A DNA stretch of 22,075 nucleotides from Selenomonadaceae bacterium UBA3796 (GCA_002369175.1 DFES01000140.1:1-22075), one strand, 5' to 3'; counted from the stretch's first letter, positions 14,001-21,980 are shown. Numbers and translations: made by a program. The notes: generated from the sequence alone by a model not told the origin.

Positions 14001-14849
14001 ATGCTGAGAAAAAACAGACGAAGGATTCTGCAAGAATTTCAGAATCAAAAAAACAAGGGTGAGATTATATTTGGAGCCGGTGTTGGGACTGCACTTGCCG
14101 TCAAGTGTTGCGAAAAAGCAGGTGTGGATCTCATGGCACTGTACCATTTCGGCAAGCTGAACATGGTTGGCCGCGGTGCGTTGTCCGGGCTGCTTGCTTA
14201 CGGTGATGCCAATGAGCTTATACAGCAGGTTGGGCAGGATGTCCTGCCGGTTGTCAAGCGGACTCCGGTCTTGGCAGGGGTATGTGGCACGGATCCGTTC
14301 CGCGTCATGGATATCTTCCTTGCAAAGCTCAAGGAAGAGGGATGGAGCGGCATACAGAATTTTCCTACCGTGGGAATCATAGATGGGAAGTTCAGGGTCA
14401 ATCTGGAAGAAACCGGCATGAGTTATGGCATGGAGGTAGAGATGATCCGAAAGGCTCACGCGCTGGACTTGCTTACCTGTCCATTTGTATTCGATCCGGA
14501 ACAGGCTGCTGCCATGGCAGAGGCCGGAGCGGATATCCTGGTTGCCCACATGGGGATAGAGCCGAAACGGATAACGGATTTCGAGGATGCAGCATCCCTC
14601 GATATCTGTTGTGATAGAATCAAGGCCATTGTAGAGGCTGGACGCAAAGAGAATCCTGAGGTCATGATACTCTGCCACGGCGGGCCCATTGCGGAACCGG
14701 AGGAGGCGGCCTATGTCATAAGGAAATTGCCTGAAATCGATGGTTTCTTTGGGACGAATTCCATAGAGCGCCTGACAACGGAAGCCGGTATGACGGCTCA
14801 GGCTGAGACATTCAGGACCATTCAGAGAATAGATACAGAGGAAGGATGA
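14001..14849 (+). CDS. PEP-hydrolase-family TIM-barrel protein
   Basis: This 282-residue protein belongs to the phosphoenolpyruvate-hydrolase-like family (PF09370, related to PEP mutase/isocitrate lyase TIM barrels). Recognisable segments are 'FGAGVGTALAVKCCEKAGVD', 'GRGALSGLLAYGDAN', 'PVLAGVCGTDPFR', 'GIQNFPTVGIIDGKFR', 'NLEETGMSYGMEVEMIRKAH' and 'GADILVAHMG'. In many relatives this domain is joined to an UPF0261/Tm-1-like domain; here it stands alone. The true reaction is poorly defined, and the family name should not be read as a proven PEP hydrolase. The start is uncertain. ATG 14001 fits the family but has only a weak ribosome site; GTG 13962, overlapping the leader ORF stop, would add 13 residues. 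The gene is 7 bp before a GltD-like gene and shares a promoter type with kdgK, so a link to pyruvate/PEP supply from uronates is plausible. Confidence 0.8.
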   Translation: MLRKNRRRILQEFQNQKNKGEIIFGAGVGTALAVKCCEKAGVDLMALYHFGKLNMVGRGALSGLLAYGDANELIQQVGQDVLPVVKRTPVLAGVCGTDPFRVMDIFLAKLKEEGWSGIQNFPTVGIIDGKFRVNLEETGMSYGMEVEMIRKAHALDLLTCPFVFDPEQAAAMAEAGADILVAHMGIEPKRITDFEDAASLDICCDRIKAIVEAGRKENPEVMILCHGGPIAEPEEAAYVIRKLPEIDGFFGTNSIERLTTEAGMTAQAETFRTIQRIDTEEG

Positions 14850-14856
14850 GAAAAGG

Positions 14857-16074
14857 ATGGCGGTTCATGTTATCAACGAAGCGAAACGATGTCTGCAGTG
14901 CAAGAAGCCTGCATGTCAGATGTCGGGTTGTCCCATCGGTACACACATCCCTGAGATGATACGGTTGTTTCGTGAGGGAAAGGGGCAGGAAGCGGCTTCC
15001 ATGCTCTTTGAGAACAATCCTGTGAGTCTTTTCTGCTCCTTGGTCTGTGACCATGAGCACCAATGCGAAGGGAACTGCGTTCGAGCCAAATCTGGAAATG
15101 CTGTCCAGATTTCAAGCATAGAGCACTATATTTCCGATGCGTTCTTTGAAAAGCTGGAACTGAAGAAGGCAGCGCCGAAGGGGAAAAAAGTGGCCGTGGT
15201 GGGCAGCGGGCCGGCAGGCCTCAGCGTTGCGGTGGACATGGCCATGCGCGGTTACGATGTAACGATATTCGAGAGGAAAGATCTTCTCGGAGGTACCATG
15301 CGCTACGGTATTCCAAGCTTCCGGCTTCCAAGGACTTTGCTGGATCGGTATGTGAAGATGCTCAGGAAACTGGGAGTTCACATTCGCCCTAATACGACCA
15401 TTGGCGGTGCTCTCCATTTGGATGATCTTTTCAGTGATGGTTACAAGGCGATCTTCATCGGCTCAGGTACTCTGAGAGCCAGACGTCTGGGGGTACCCGG
15501 AGAGGCTTTGGGAAATGTTCATTATGCCATTGACTACCTCCAAAATCCCGATGCGTACCAGCTTGGGGATTCGGTGGCTGTGATCGGTGCCGGCAACTCC
15601 GCCATGGATGCAGCTCGCACCGCTTTGCGGCAGGGCAGCAGGTTCGTCACGGTGTATGTGCGTGGAACCCAAACTTCGGCCAGCCACAGGGAGATGGAAT
15701 ATGCCATGGCGGACGGTGTGGATTTTGTTTACGGCGTGTCTGCCCATGAGATTACCGATGAGGGGCCTGTGTTCATACAGAAGAGTTTTGATGAAGAAGG
15801 TAATGTAACCGGAGAATCCGGGCCGACCCTCTTTGAAGCGGACAGTACGATCATCGCCGTGAGCCAGGGTCCCAAGGATAAGCTGGTAAGCACCACCACA
15901 GGACTGGCGGTGACAGATCGCGGTCTGGTGGAAGTGGATGAAAAGGGACAAACCAGCCGTGAAGGCATCTTTTCCGCAGGAGATGTGGTGACAGGACCTA
16001 GAAACGTGGTTCTGGCGGCCAAGGCAGCCAAGGAAGTTGCGGCGAACATGGCGGCCTATCTTGAAACAGTTTAG
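14857..16074 (+). CDS. GltD-like NAD(P)H-dependent FAD/Fe-S oxidoreductase
   Basis: This 405-residue cytoplasmic protein resembles the glutamate synthase small subunit and NfnB-type proteins. The N-terminal Fe-S domain has 'CLQCKKPAC' and 'GCPIGTHIPEMI' (Cys12, 15, 20, 25) plus a second set at Cys60, 64, 70 and 74. The FAD-binding fingerprint is 'VVGSGPAGLS' (115-123), the NAD(P)-binding one 'VIGAGNSAMDAA' (242-253), and the terminal 'GIFSAGDVV' closes the FAD site. Length is slightly short for GltD (about 450-490). No glutamate synthase large subunit, NfnA or dihydropyrimidine dehydrogenase partner lies in the window. The gene is coupled to the PEP-hydrolase-like gene and followed 44 bp later by sucC. 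It could move electrons between NAD(P)H and an unknown Fe-S or flavin partner. The family is sure; the role is unknown. Confidence 0.85.
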   Translation: MAVHVINEAKRCLQCKKPACQMSGCPIGTHIPEMIRLFREGKGQEAASMLFENNPVSLFCSLVCDHEHQCEGNCVRAKSGNAVQISSIEHYISDAFFEKLELKKAAPKGKKVAVVGSGPAGLSVAVDMAMRGYDVTIFERKDLLGGTMRYGIPSFRLPRTLLDRYVKMLRKLGVHIRPNTTIGGALHLDDLFSDGYKAIFIGSGTLRARRLGVPGEALGNVHYAIDYLQNPDAYQLGDSVAVIGAGNSAMDAARTALRQGSRFVTVYVRGTQTSASHREMEYAMADGVDFVYGVSAHEITDEGPVFIQKSFDEEGNVTGESGPTLFEADSTIIAVSQGPKDKLVSTTTGLAVTDRGLVEVDEKGQTSREGIFSAGDVVTGPRNVVLAAKAAKEVAANMAAYLETV

Positions 16075-16091
16075 TTGTTACATTCTATATA
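16061..16091 (+). promoter_or_regulatory. Weak candidate promoter for sucCD
   Basis: TTGAAA (16061-16066) is followed 17 to 19 bases later by the AT-rich TCTATATA (16084-16091). The match to consensus is modest, and read-through from the gltD-like gene, only 44 bp upstream of sucC, could serve instead. Confidence 0.3.
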
Positions 16092-16118
16092 GAAGGTTAT
16101 TTACTGGGAGGCGTATTT

Positions 16119-17315
16119 ATGAATATCCATGAGTATCAAAGCAAACAGGTGTTGAAGTCCTACGGCGTGAATGTGCCCAATGGCAAGGGCGGCATTACCA
16201 CCGTGGATGAGGCAGTGGCTGCAGCCAAAGAGCTTGGCTCAAAGGTCATGGTAGTCAAGGCGCAGATCCATGCCGGTGGCCGCGGAAAGGCCGGCGGTGT
16301 TAAGCTTGCGAAGTCCATTGACGAGGTCAAGGCATATGCGACGGAGCTTCTTGGCAAGACGCTCGTTACGCATCAGACCGGTCCCGAGGGGAAGAAGGTT
16401 GGCCGCCTCTTGATCGAGGAGGGTTCCAACATCAAGAAGGAGTATTATCTTTCCTTCGTGATTGATCGTCAGACTGCCCGCGTGGTGATGATGGGCTCCG
16501 AAGAAGGCGGCATGGAGATTGAGAAAGTCGCTGCTGAGATGCCGGATAAGATCTTCAAGGAATACATCGATCCCGCGATTGGCCTTGCTTCCTTCCAGGC
16601 AACCCGCATGGCCTATAACATGAACTTCCCCCAGGCAACCATCCGCAAGGTTACGAAACTCATGGGCTGCCTCTACAATGCCTTTGTCGGGAAGGACTGC
16701 TCCCTCGCGGAAATCAATCCTCTGGTGGTAACGGAGGAGGATGACGTAATCGCGCTGGACGCAAAGCTGAACTTCGATGACAGCGCACTGTTCCGTCATC
16801 CGGATATTGAAGAGCTGCGGGATGAAACCGAGGAAGATCCCAAGGAGCGCTGGGCAGCAAAGGCAGAGCTCAACTATGTGAACCTGGGCGGCGATGTGGC
16901 TTGCATGGTGAATGGTGCAGGACTTGCGATGGCCACCGTTGACATCATAAAGCATTATGGCGGGGAGCCTGCAAACTTCCTGGATGTGGGTGGAGATTCC
17001 TCTCCCGAAAAGATTGCGGAAGCTTTCAAGATCATGCTGGATGGTGGACAGGCAAAGGGTATCTTCGTAAACATTTTCGGCGGTATCAACCGTTGCGATT
17101 TGGTTGCACAGGGAATTCTTGAGGCTGCAAAGATCATCTCCGAGGACGGTAAATCCCTGCCGGTTCCGGTAGTGGTTCGCCTGGAGGGAACCAATGTAGA
17201 GCAGGGTCGTCAGATCCTGAAGGATTCGCCCATCGAGAACGTCATCATGGCTCCTACCATGCAGGGCGGTGCCGAGGAAATCGTGAAGCGCGTTAAGGCA
17301 GCAGAAAAAGCTTGA
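16119..17315 (+). CDS. sucC: Succinyl-CoA synthetase (ADP-forming), beta subunit
   Basis: The 398-residue product is near the 388 residues of E. coli SucC. An ATP-grasp domain opens with 'MNIHEYQSKQVLKSYGVNVP' and 'VVKAQIHAGGRGKAGGVKLA'. The metal and nucleotide segment 'LAEINPLVV' and the CoA-ligase domain 'NFLDVGGDSSPEKIAEAFKI' with 'IFVNIFGGINRCDLVAQGI' are intact, as is 'VVRLEGTNVEQGRQIL'. With SucD it interconverts succinyl-CoA and succinate with substrate-level ATP formation. In propionate- or succinate-producing Negativicutes it may work around the succinate branch. GGGAGG precedes the ATG by about 7 bases, and sucD begins 15 bp after the stop. It may be read from its own weak promoter or from the upstream operon. 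Confidence 0.97.
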   Translation: MNIHEYQSKQVLKSYGVNVPNGKGGITTVDEAVAAAKELGSKVMVVKAQIHAGGRGKAGGVKLAKSIDEVKAYATELLGKTLVTHQTGPEGKKVGRLLIEEGSNIKKEYYLSFVIDRQTARVVMMGSEEGGMEIEKVAAEMPDKIFKEYIDPAIGLASFQATRMAYNMNFPQATIRKVTKLMGCLYNAFVGKDCSLAEINPLVVTEEDDVIALDAKLNFDDSALFRHPDIEELRDETEEDPKERWAAKAELNYVNLGGDVACMVNGAGLAMATVDIIKHYGGEPANFLDVGGDSSPEKIAEAFKIMLDGGQAKGIFVNIFGGINRCDLVAQGILEAAKIISEDGKSLPVPVVVRLEGTNVEQGRQILKDSPIENVIMAPTMQGGAEEIVKRVKAAEKA

Positions 17316-17330
17316 GGAGGCCGGTAAGCA

Positions 17331-18236
17331 ATGGGAATTTTAGTTAATAAAGACACGAAGGTCATTGTGCAGGGAATCACGGGTAAGCAGGCTACGTTCC
17401 ATACGAAGCAGATGCTTGCCTACGGAACGAAAATCGTGGGCGGCGTTACGCCGGGCAAGGCAGGACAGACCGTAGAGGGGGTTCCTGTATTCAACACCGT
17501 TGCGGACGCTGTCAAGGCTACGGGCGCAACCGCATCTGTTATCTACGTACCGGCTCGCTTCGCCGCGGATTCCATCCTGGAGGGCGTAGACGCAGGACTG
17601 GATCTGGTGGTTTGCATCACGGAGCATATTCCGGTTGAGGATATGGTGAAGGTGCGCCGCTACATGGAAGGCAAGAAGACCCGCCTCATCGGGCCCAACT
17701 GCCCGGGCATTCTCACCACCGATGAAGCCAAGCTGGGCATCATTCCCGGCAATATCCAGAAGAAGGGTCATGTGGGACTTGTTTCCCGCTCCGGAACCCT
17801 CACCTATGAGGCTGCGTTCCAGCTCATGAATGCGGGCATTGGCATTACAACTGCCGTGGGCATCGGCGGAGACCCTGTGAAGGGGACGGATTTCATCGAC
17901 GCTCTCGAGCTCTTCAAGAATGATTCTGAAACCAAGGCTGTTCTCATGATCGGTGAGATCGGCGGTACTGCTGAGGAAGATGCTGCGAAGTGGATCAAGG
18001 AGAACATGCCTGACAAGCCGGTCACTGCCTTCATCGCAGGCCGCCAGGCGCCTCCCGGAAAACGCATGGGGCATGCGGGAGCTATCATCTCCGGTGGCAA
18101 GGGAACTGCTGCTGACAAGATCAAGGCGTTGAACTCGGTTGGTATTGAAGTGGCTGATACGGTTGCTCATATCGGCGAGACCGTTGTGGAAACACTGAAA
18201 AAGGCCGGTATCTATGATGCCTGCCATACCTGCTGA
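17331..18236 (+). CDS. sucD: Succinyl-CoA synthetase (ADP-forming), alpha subunit
   Basis: The 301-residue product has the CoA-binding Rossmann domain at the N-terminus ('VIVQGITGKQATFHTKQMLA' then 'GTKIVGGVTPGKAG') and a ligase-CoA domain containing the phosphorylated histidine His248 in 'GRQAPPGKRMGHAGAIISGG'. Length (E. coli 289) and motifs are standard, so the enzyme should be active with SucC. AGGAGG overlaps the sucC stop and lies about 10 bases before the ATG, indicating translational coupling. The residue before the phospho-His loop and the rest of the active site show nothing unusual. Confidence 0.97.
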   Translation: MGILVNKDTKVIVQGITGKQATFHTKQMLAYGTKIVGGVTPGKAGQTVEGVPVFNTVADAVKATGATASVIYVPARFAADSILEGVDAGLDLVVCITEHIPVEDMVKVRRYMEGKKTRLIGPNCPGILTTDEAKLGIIPGNIQKKGHVGLVSRSGTLTYEAAFQLMNAGIGITTAVGIGGDPVKGTDFIDALELFKNDSETKAVLMIGEIGGTAEEDAAKWIKENMPDKPVTAFIAGRQAPPGKRMGHAGAIISGGKGTAADKIKALNSVGIEVADTVAHIGETVVETLKKAGIYDACHTC

Positions 18237-18290
18237 TAAGAATCAAGATTTACGGGGGGAAGCTCAACTCGGTGCCTGTCCAACGGGGCG

Positions 18291-18330
18291 AGGGAGTGTT
18301 TCCTCCCTTTTCTGGACTCTTGAGTCCTCA
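18291..18330 (+). terminator. Two small hairpins after sucD, probable terminator
   Basis: AGGGAG (18291-18296) pairs with CTCCCT (18303-18308) and is followed by TTT; GGACTC (18314-18319) pairs with GAGTCC (18322-18327) and is followed by TCATTTTAT. Both stems are only 6 bp, so termination before hydC may be partial. Confidence 0.5.
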
Positions 18331-18372
18331 TTTTATCCGATGTAACGGGTGTGTATTTAGGAGGTGCATTGT

Positions 18373-18879
18373 ATGCTGGCTGCGATGACGAAGGAATATC
18401 CGCTTTCGCAGGAACTTCGTGAGAAAATCGATCGGATCCTTGACGCTCATGAGCGTGATTACACGCAGATCGTCAATATTTTGATGGAAGTGCAGGATCT
18501 CAACGAGAAGCATTACGTTCCGGAGCCGGTGGCTTATTATCTGGCCAAGAAGCTGGAGATACCGGTTGCCCGTATTTTTGACTGTATTACCTTCTATGGT
18601 CAGCTTTCGGAGAAACCCAGGGCGAAATATCCCATTCAGGTCTGTAATTCTCCCTCATGCAGGGTGAACGCCGTAAATACGGTGCAGATGCTGGAGATTC
18701 TTGAGGATCTTTTGGATATCAAGCTTGGCGAAACAACATATGATGGGCGGTTCACCATTGAGACAACAAGCTGCTACGGAGCATGCGACCGTGCACCTGC
18801 CGTGCGCATAAACGGAAAGGTTTATGACCATCTCGATAGCCGTGAGAAGATCGAAGCGCTGCTGCGCTCATTGCAATAG
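18373..18879 (+). CDS. hydC: FeFe hydrogenase NuoE-like subunit, [2Fe-2S] thioredoxin-like
   Basis: This 168-residue protein is a NuoE/24-kDa-type subunit: an N-terminal helical bundle ('ILMEVQDLNEKHYVPEPVAY') followed by a thioredoxin-like [2Fe-2S] domain. The four ligands are Cys91 and Cys96 ('VCNSPSCRVN', C-x4-C) and Cys134 and Cys138 ('TTSCYGACDRAP', C-x3-C). The first pair lacks the usual C-x-G-T-x-C residues. It should pass electrons between HydB and HydA. AGGAGG (18359-18364) with 8-base spacing picks ATG 18373; an upstream in-frame GTG at 18364 lies inside that ribosome site. hydB begins 13 bp after the stop, so hydC-hydB-hydA form one operon. Confidence 0.92.
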   Translation: MLAAMTKEYPLSQELREKIDRILDAHERDYTQIVNILMEVQDLNEKHYVPEPVAYYLAKKLEIPVARIFDCITFYGQLSEKPRAKYPIQVCNSPSCRVNAVNTVQMLEILEDLLDIKLGETTYDGRFTIETTSCYGACDRAPAVRINGKVYDHLDSREKIEALLRSLQ

Positions 18880-18892
18880 GGAGGTGACTGCA

Positions 18893-20140
18893 GTGCGGGA
18901 TATCAAGTTTCTTACGAAGAATTTTGGAAAGTATGATACGTCTTCTATTGATTCCTATCTGTCCATAGGCGGGTTTGATGCCCTGAAGAAAGCTGTAACC
19001 ATGGAGCCTACGGCTATCTCGGATCTTATCGCTTCGGTCAAGGTGAAGGGCCGTGGCGGTGCGGAGTACGACATGGGGCGGAAATGGTCCCAGGCAAGGG
19101 ATGTGAAGGGCGACAACAAACTCCTTATATGCAATGCGGACGAAGGTGAGACAACTACCTTCAAGGATAGGGAACTGATCAAGAACGATCCCTTCAATCT
19201 CCTGGAGGCTATGATCATTGGTGCTTATGTGGTGGGAGCCGTAGAAGGGTTTATATATATGAGGGGCGAATATGCCTGCTACAGGCCTTTGCTCCTTGAT
19301 GCCATGCGTCAGTGCAGGGAAAAAGGCTTCCTTGGAAAGAACATTCTGGGGAAGGGCTTTGACTTCGACATCAAGCTTTATTCCGGAGCCGGCGCCTACG
19401 TCTGCGGGGAAGGCACAGCCCTTATCCGTTCCATCGAGGGCAAGGCGGGACGCCCGAGGATGAAGCCGCCTTTTATAAAGGTGAGTGGAGCCTTTGCACG
19501 TCCCACATGCCTCAACAATGTGGAAAGCTTCTCCATCGTGCCCCATCTTCTTTTGGATGAAAAGGGAGAATATGCATCCTGCGGCAGCGGCAACTCCATC
19601 GGTACCAAGATGGTGAGCGTGGCCGGCAACGTGAACCGGCCGGGTGTTTTTGAAATTCCCTTCGGCACCACTGTGAGAGAAATCATATATGATCTGGCAG
19701 GAGGCGTACAGCATAATCATGGGATCCGTCTCATCCAGTTTGGCGGAGCTTCGGGAAAAATTGCGGATGCCTCCATCCTGGACACTCCCTACACCTATGA
19801 GGCACTCAGGGGAGCCGGTGTCATGGTGGGTTCCGGCGGTATCCTTGTGATTGACGAGCGCACCAGCGTTTTGGATTTCCTCAGGATGAACCAGGATTTC
19901 TTCTCAGAGGAGAGCTGCGGACAATGCACACCTTGTCGTGAAGGCAATCTTCATATCAAGATCATTCTCGATAAGATGGCCGAAGGAAAGGCCACGGAGG
20001 AGGATCTGCGCGTTATGGAAAAGATTGCCCGTGTTATGTCCATGTCCTCCCTCTGCGGACTGGGAGAAACAGCGCAGAACACCTTGATGTCCGCTATGCG
20101 GGTTTTCCCGGAAGTATTCCAAGCAGGGGGTGCGAGATAA
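18893..20140 (+). CDS. hydB: NADH-binding FMN subunit of FeFe hydrogenase (NuoF-like)
   Basis: This 415-residue protein is the NuoF/51-kDa-type flavoprotein that oxidises or reduces NAD(H). It has the FMN/NADH region 'GRGGAEYDMGRKW' (53-65), 'CNADEGETTTFKDRE' (80-94) and 'SGAGAYVCGEGTALIRSIEG' (164-183), and a C-terminal [4Fe-4S] site Cys342, Cys345, Cys348 ('SCGQCTPCREG') and Cys388. The protein stops shortly after this, so it lacks both the N-terminal ferredoxin-like domain and the C-terminal 2[4Fe-4S] tail found in many ~600-residue HydB proteins. Common 'CGEE' reads 'CGEG' here and 'DESEPGTF' reads 'DEGETTTF'. Start GTG 18893 follows GGGAGGTGA; an upstream in-frame ATG at 18824 lies inside hydC. 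It is the middle gene of hydCBA. Confidence 0.92.
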   Translation: MRDIKFLTKNFGKYDTSSIDSYLSIGGFDALKKAVTMEPTAISDLIASVKVKGRGGAEYDMGRKWSQARDVKGDNKLLICNADEGETTTFKDRELIKNDPFNLLEAMIIGAYVVGAVEGFIYMRGEYACYRPLLLDAMRQCREKGFLGKNILGKGFDFDIKLYSGAGAYVCGEGTALIRSIEGKAGRPRMKPPFIKVSGAFARPTCLNNVESFSIVPHLLLDEKGEYASCGSGNSIGTKMVSVAGNVNRPGVFEIPFGTTVREIIYDLAGGVQHNHGIRLIQFGGASGKIADASILDTPYTYEALRGAGVMVGSGGILVIDERTSVLDFLRMNQDFFSEESCGQCTPCREGNLHIKIILDKMAEGKATEEDLRVMEKIARVMSMSSLCGLGETAQNTLMSAMRVFPEVFQAGGAR

Positions 20141-21898
20141 ATGACAGAAACGAAAGCCAATGAGCAGATGGTACATCTTACGATCAACAATATCCCCGTG
20201 GAGGTTCCCAAGGGAACAAAGGTCATGCAGGCCGCGGCCAAAATTGGCATTGATATCCCGCATCTCTGCTACCATGAGGATCAAAGGGCCAAGGCTCGCT
20301 GCCGCCTTTGTTCCGTAGAGGTCACGGGCAAGCGCCGTCTGTTGGCAGCCTGCTCAACAGAGGTTTGGGAGGGCATGGAGGTCCATACGGATACGCCCAT
20401 TGTAAGGGATACGCAGGTTGCCATCCTCCAGCTGATGCTGGCCAATCACAATCAGGACTGCTTGAACTGCGCCAGAAACCAGAATTGCGACCTTCAGAGA
20501 CTGTGCAGCCGTTTCAACATTCTCCATTCCAATCTCCCCAATGTTGTGAAGCCTGAGCCAAGGATCAGCACGAATCCCAGTATTGTGAGGGATCCCTCCA
20601 AGTGCATCCGTTGCGGCCGATGCGTTCGCGCCTGCAAGGACGTACAGGGAATCGAGGCTCTTACCTACGCCGGCAGATCCAGTGATATCATTGTCACAAC
20701 GGCCTTCAAGAAGCCCATGGAGACGACGGACTGTGTTCTCTGCGGACAGTGCAGCCTTGTATGCCCGACGGGCGCCATCGTGGAAAAGGACGATACGGAT
20801 GCGGTACTGGATGCCCTCCAGGATCCCAAGAAGCATGTTATCGTGCAAGTGGCACCCTCTGTCCGTGTAGCCTTGGGAGATGCCTTCGGCATGGAGCCCG
20901 GTGAGATCGTAACGGGTCAGATGGTTACGGCTCTGCGTCTTTTGGGCTTTGACAAGGTATTCGATACCAACTTCGGTGCGGATCTCACCATTATGGAGGA
21001 AGGCTCCGAGTTCCTCAGCAGACTGCAGAATGGGGGAGTGCTCCCCATGATTACCTCCTGCAGCCCCGGTTGGGTGAACTTCATGGAGAAGCGGTTCGGG
21101 GATTTCACGAAACATCTTTCCTCCGCAAAGTCCCCCATGAGCATGTTCGGTGCTATCGCAAAGACCTACTATCCGGAGAAGGCCGGCATCGATGTGAAGG
21201 ATATCGTCACCGTTTCCATCATGCCCTGCACAGCCAAGAAATATGAGGCATCGCGTCCGGAGATGGGAAGGAACGGCATTCCGGATGTTGATATTGTGCT
21301 TACAACAAGAGAGCTTATCAAGCTTATCAAGTATGTGGGCATCACCTTCAAGCAGCTTCCGGAAAGCGATTTTGACAGTCCTCTCGGCACCGGAAGCGGA
21401 GCCGCAGCCATCTTCGGCGTTACGGGCGGAGTCATGGAGGCAGCTCTCAGGACGGTCTATGAGAAGTTCACCGGAAAGACCCTTCCGAAACTTGAGTTTG
21501 AAGATGTTCGCGGCTTCAAGGGCATCAAAGAAGCAGAGGTGGATCTTGGAACCCGCAAGGTCAAGGTGGCTATCGTCCACACCCTGAAAAATGCAAGGGT
21601 TGTGATGGAGCAGGTACAAAAGGGAGAATCTCCCTATGACTTCATCGAAATCATGGCCTGCCCGGGCGGCTGCATAGGCGGAGGCGGGCAGCCCATCGGA
21701 ACCACCAATGAGATAAGGAAGAAGAGAATCGAGGCACTCTATCAGCTTGACAAGAGTCTGCCCCTCAGGAAGTCCCATGAGAATCCGGATATCATTACGC
21801 TCTACAAAGATTTCCTCGGGGAGCCGCTGAGTGAGAAAGCCCATGAGCTTCTCCACACCCACTACCACAAAGTGGCGCCTCTTTATGAATTCGATTGA
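20141..21898 (+). CDS. hydA: FeFe hydrogenase catalytic subunit
   Basis: This 585-residue catalytic subunit makes or consumes H2. In order it has a plant-type [2Fe-2S] domain (Cys43, 54, 57, 71), a His/Cys [4Fe-4S] site (His103, Cys107, 110, 116), two [4Fe-4S] ferredoxin motifs (Cys155, 158, 161, 165 and Cys198, 201, 204, 208), and the H-cluster domain. H-cluster motifs are L1 'TSCSPGW' (305-311), L2 'MPCTAKKYE' (361-369) and L3 'EIMACPGGCIGGGGQP' with Cys507 and Cys511. Its ATG directly follows the hydB stop. Together with HydB and HydC it should form the NADH-linked, probably ferredoxin-dependent bifurcating or confurcating trimer. Maturases HydE/F/G are not in the window. Ser308 in L1 replaces the second Cys of the commonest motif. 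Confidence 0.97.
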   Translation: MTETKANEQMVHLTINNIPVEVPKGTKVMQAAAKIGIDIPHLCYHEDQRAKARCRLCSVEVTGKRRLLAACSTEVWEGMEVHTDTPIVRDTQVAILQLMLANHNQDCLNCARNQNCDLQRLCSRFNILHSNLPNVVKPEPRISTNPSIVRDPSKCIRCGRCVRACKDVQGIEALTYAGRSSDIIVTTAFKKPMETTDCVLCGQCSLVCPTGAIVEKDDTDAVLDALQDPKKHVIVQVAPSVRVALGDAFGMEPGEIVTGQMVTALRLLGFDKVFDTNFGADLTIMEEGSEFLSRLQNGGVLPMITSCSPGWVNFMEKRFGDFTKHLSSAKSPMSMFGAIAKTYYPEKAGIDVKDIVTVSIMPCTAKKYEASRPEMGRNGIPDVDIVLTTRELIKLIKYVGITFKQLPESDFDSPLGTGSGAAAIFGVTGGVMEAALRTVYEKFTGKTLPKLEFEDVRGFKGIKEAEVDLGTRKVKVAIVHTLKNARVVMEQVQKGESPYDFIEIMACPGGCIGGGGQPIGTTNEIRKKRIEALYQLDKSLPLRKSHENPDIITLYKDFLGEPLSEKAHELLHTHYHKVAPLYEFD

Positions 21899-21942
21899 GG
21901 ATAAGCAGCGCAAATCAACGGAACGGTTTGCGTTCATGTAAA

Positions 21943-21980
21943 GAAAATGGCACGACTGATGTATTCAGCGTGCCATTTTC
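21943..21980 (+). terminator. Terminator of hydCBA
   Basis: GAAAATGGCACG (21943-21954) pairs perfectly with CGTGCCATTTTC (21969-21980), and the loop region can add CTGA/TCAG. A smaller hairpin, CGCAAA (21909-21914) with TTTGCG (21927-21932), precedes it. It lies 45 bp after the hydA stop. Confidence 0.8.

Noticed and set aside
17340..18227. A 295-codon minus-strand open frame opposite sucD
   Set aside because: sucD on the plus strand is complete and conserved, and the antisense product looks random.
18824..18892. An upstream ATG start for hydB inside hydC
   Set aside because: The added residues are the out-of-frame end of hydC, while GTG 18893 has a strong ribosome site just after the hydC stop.
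20354..21937. A 527-codon open frame on the minus strand opposite hydA
   Set aside because: It is a mirror of the codon bias of hydA, which has every expected metal-cluster motif; the antisense product has no recognisable domain.
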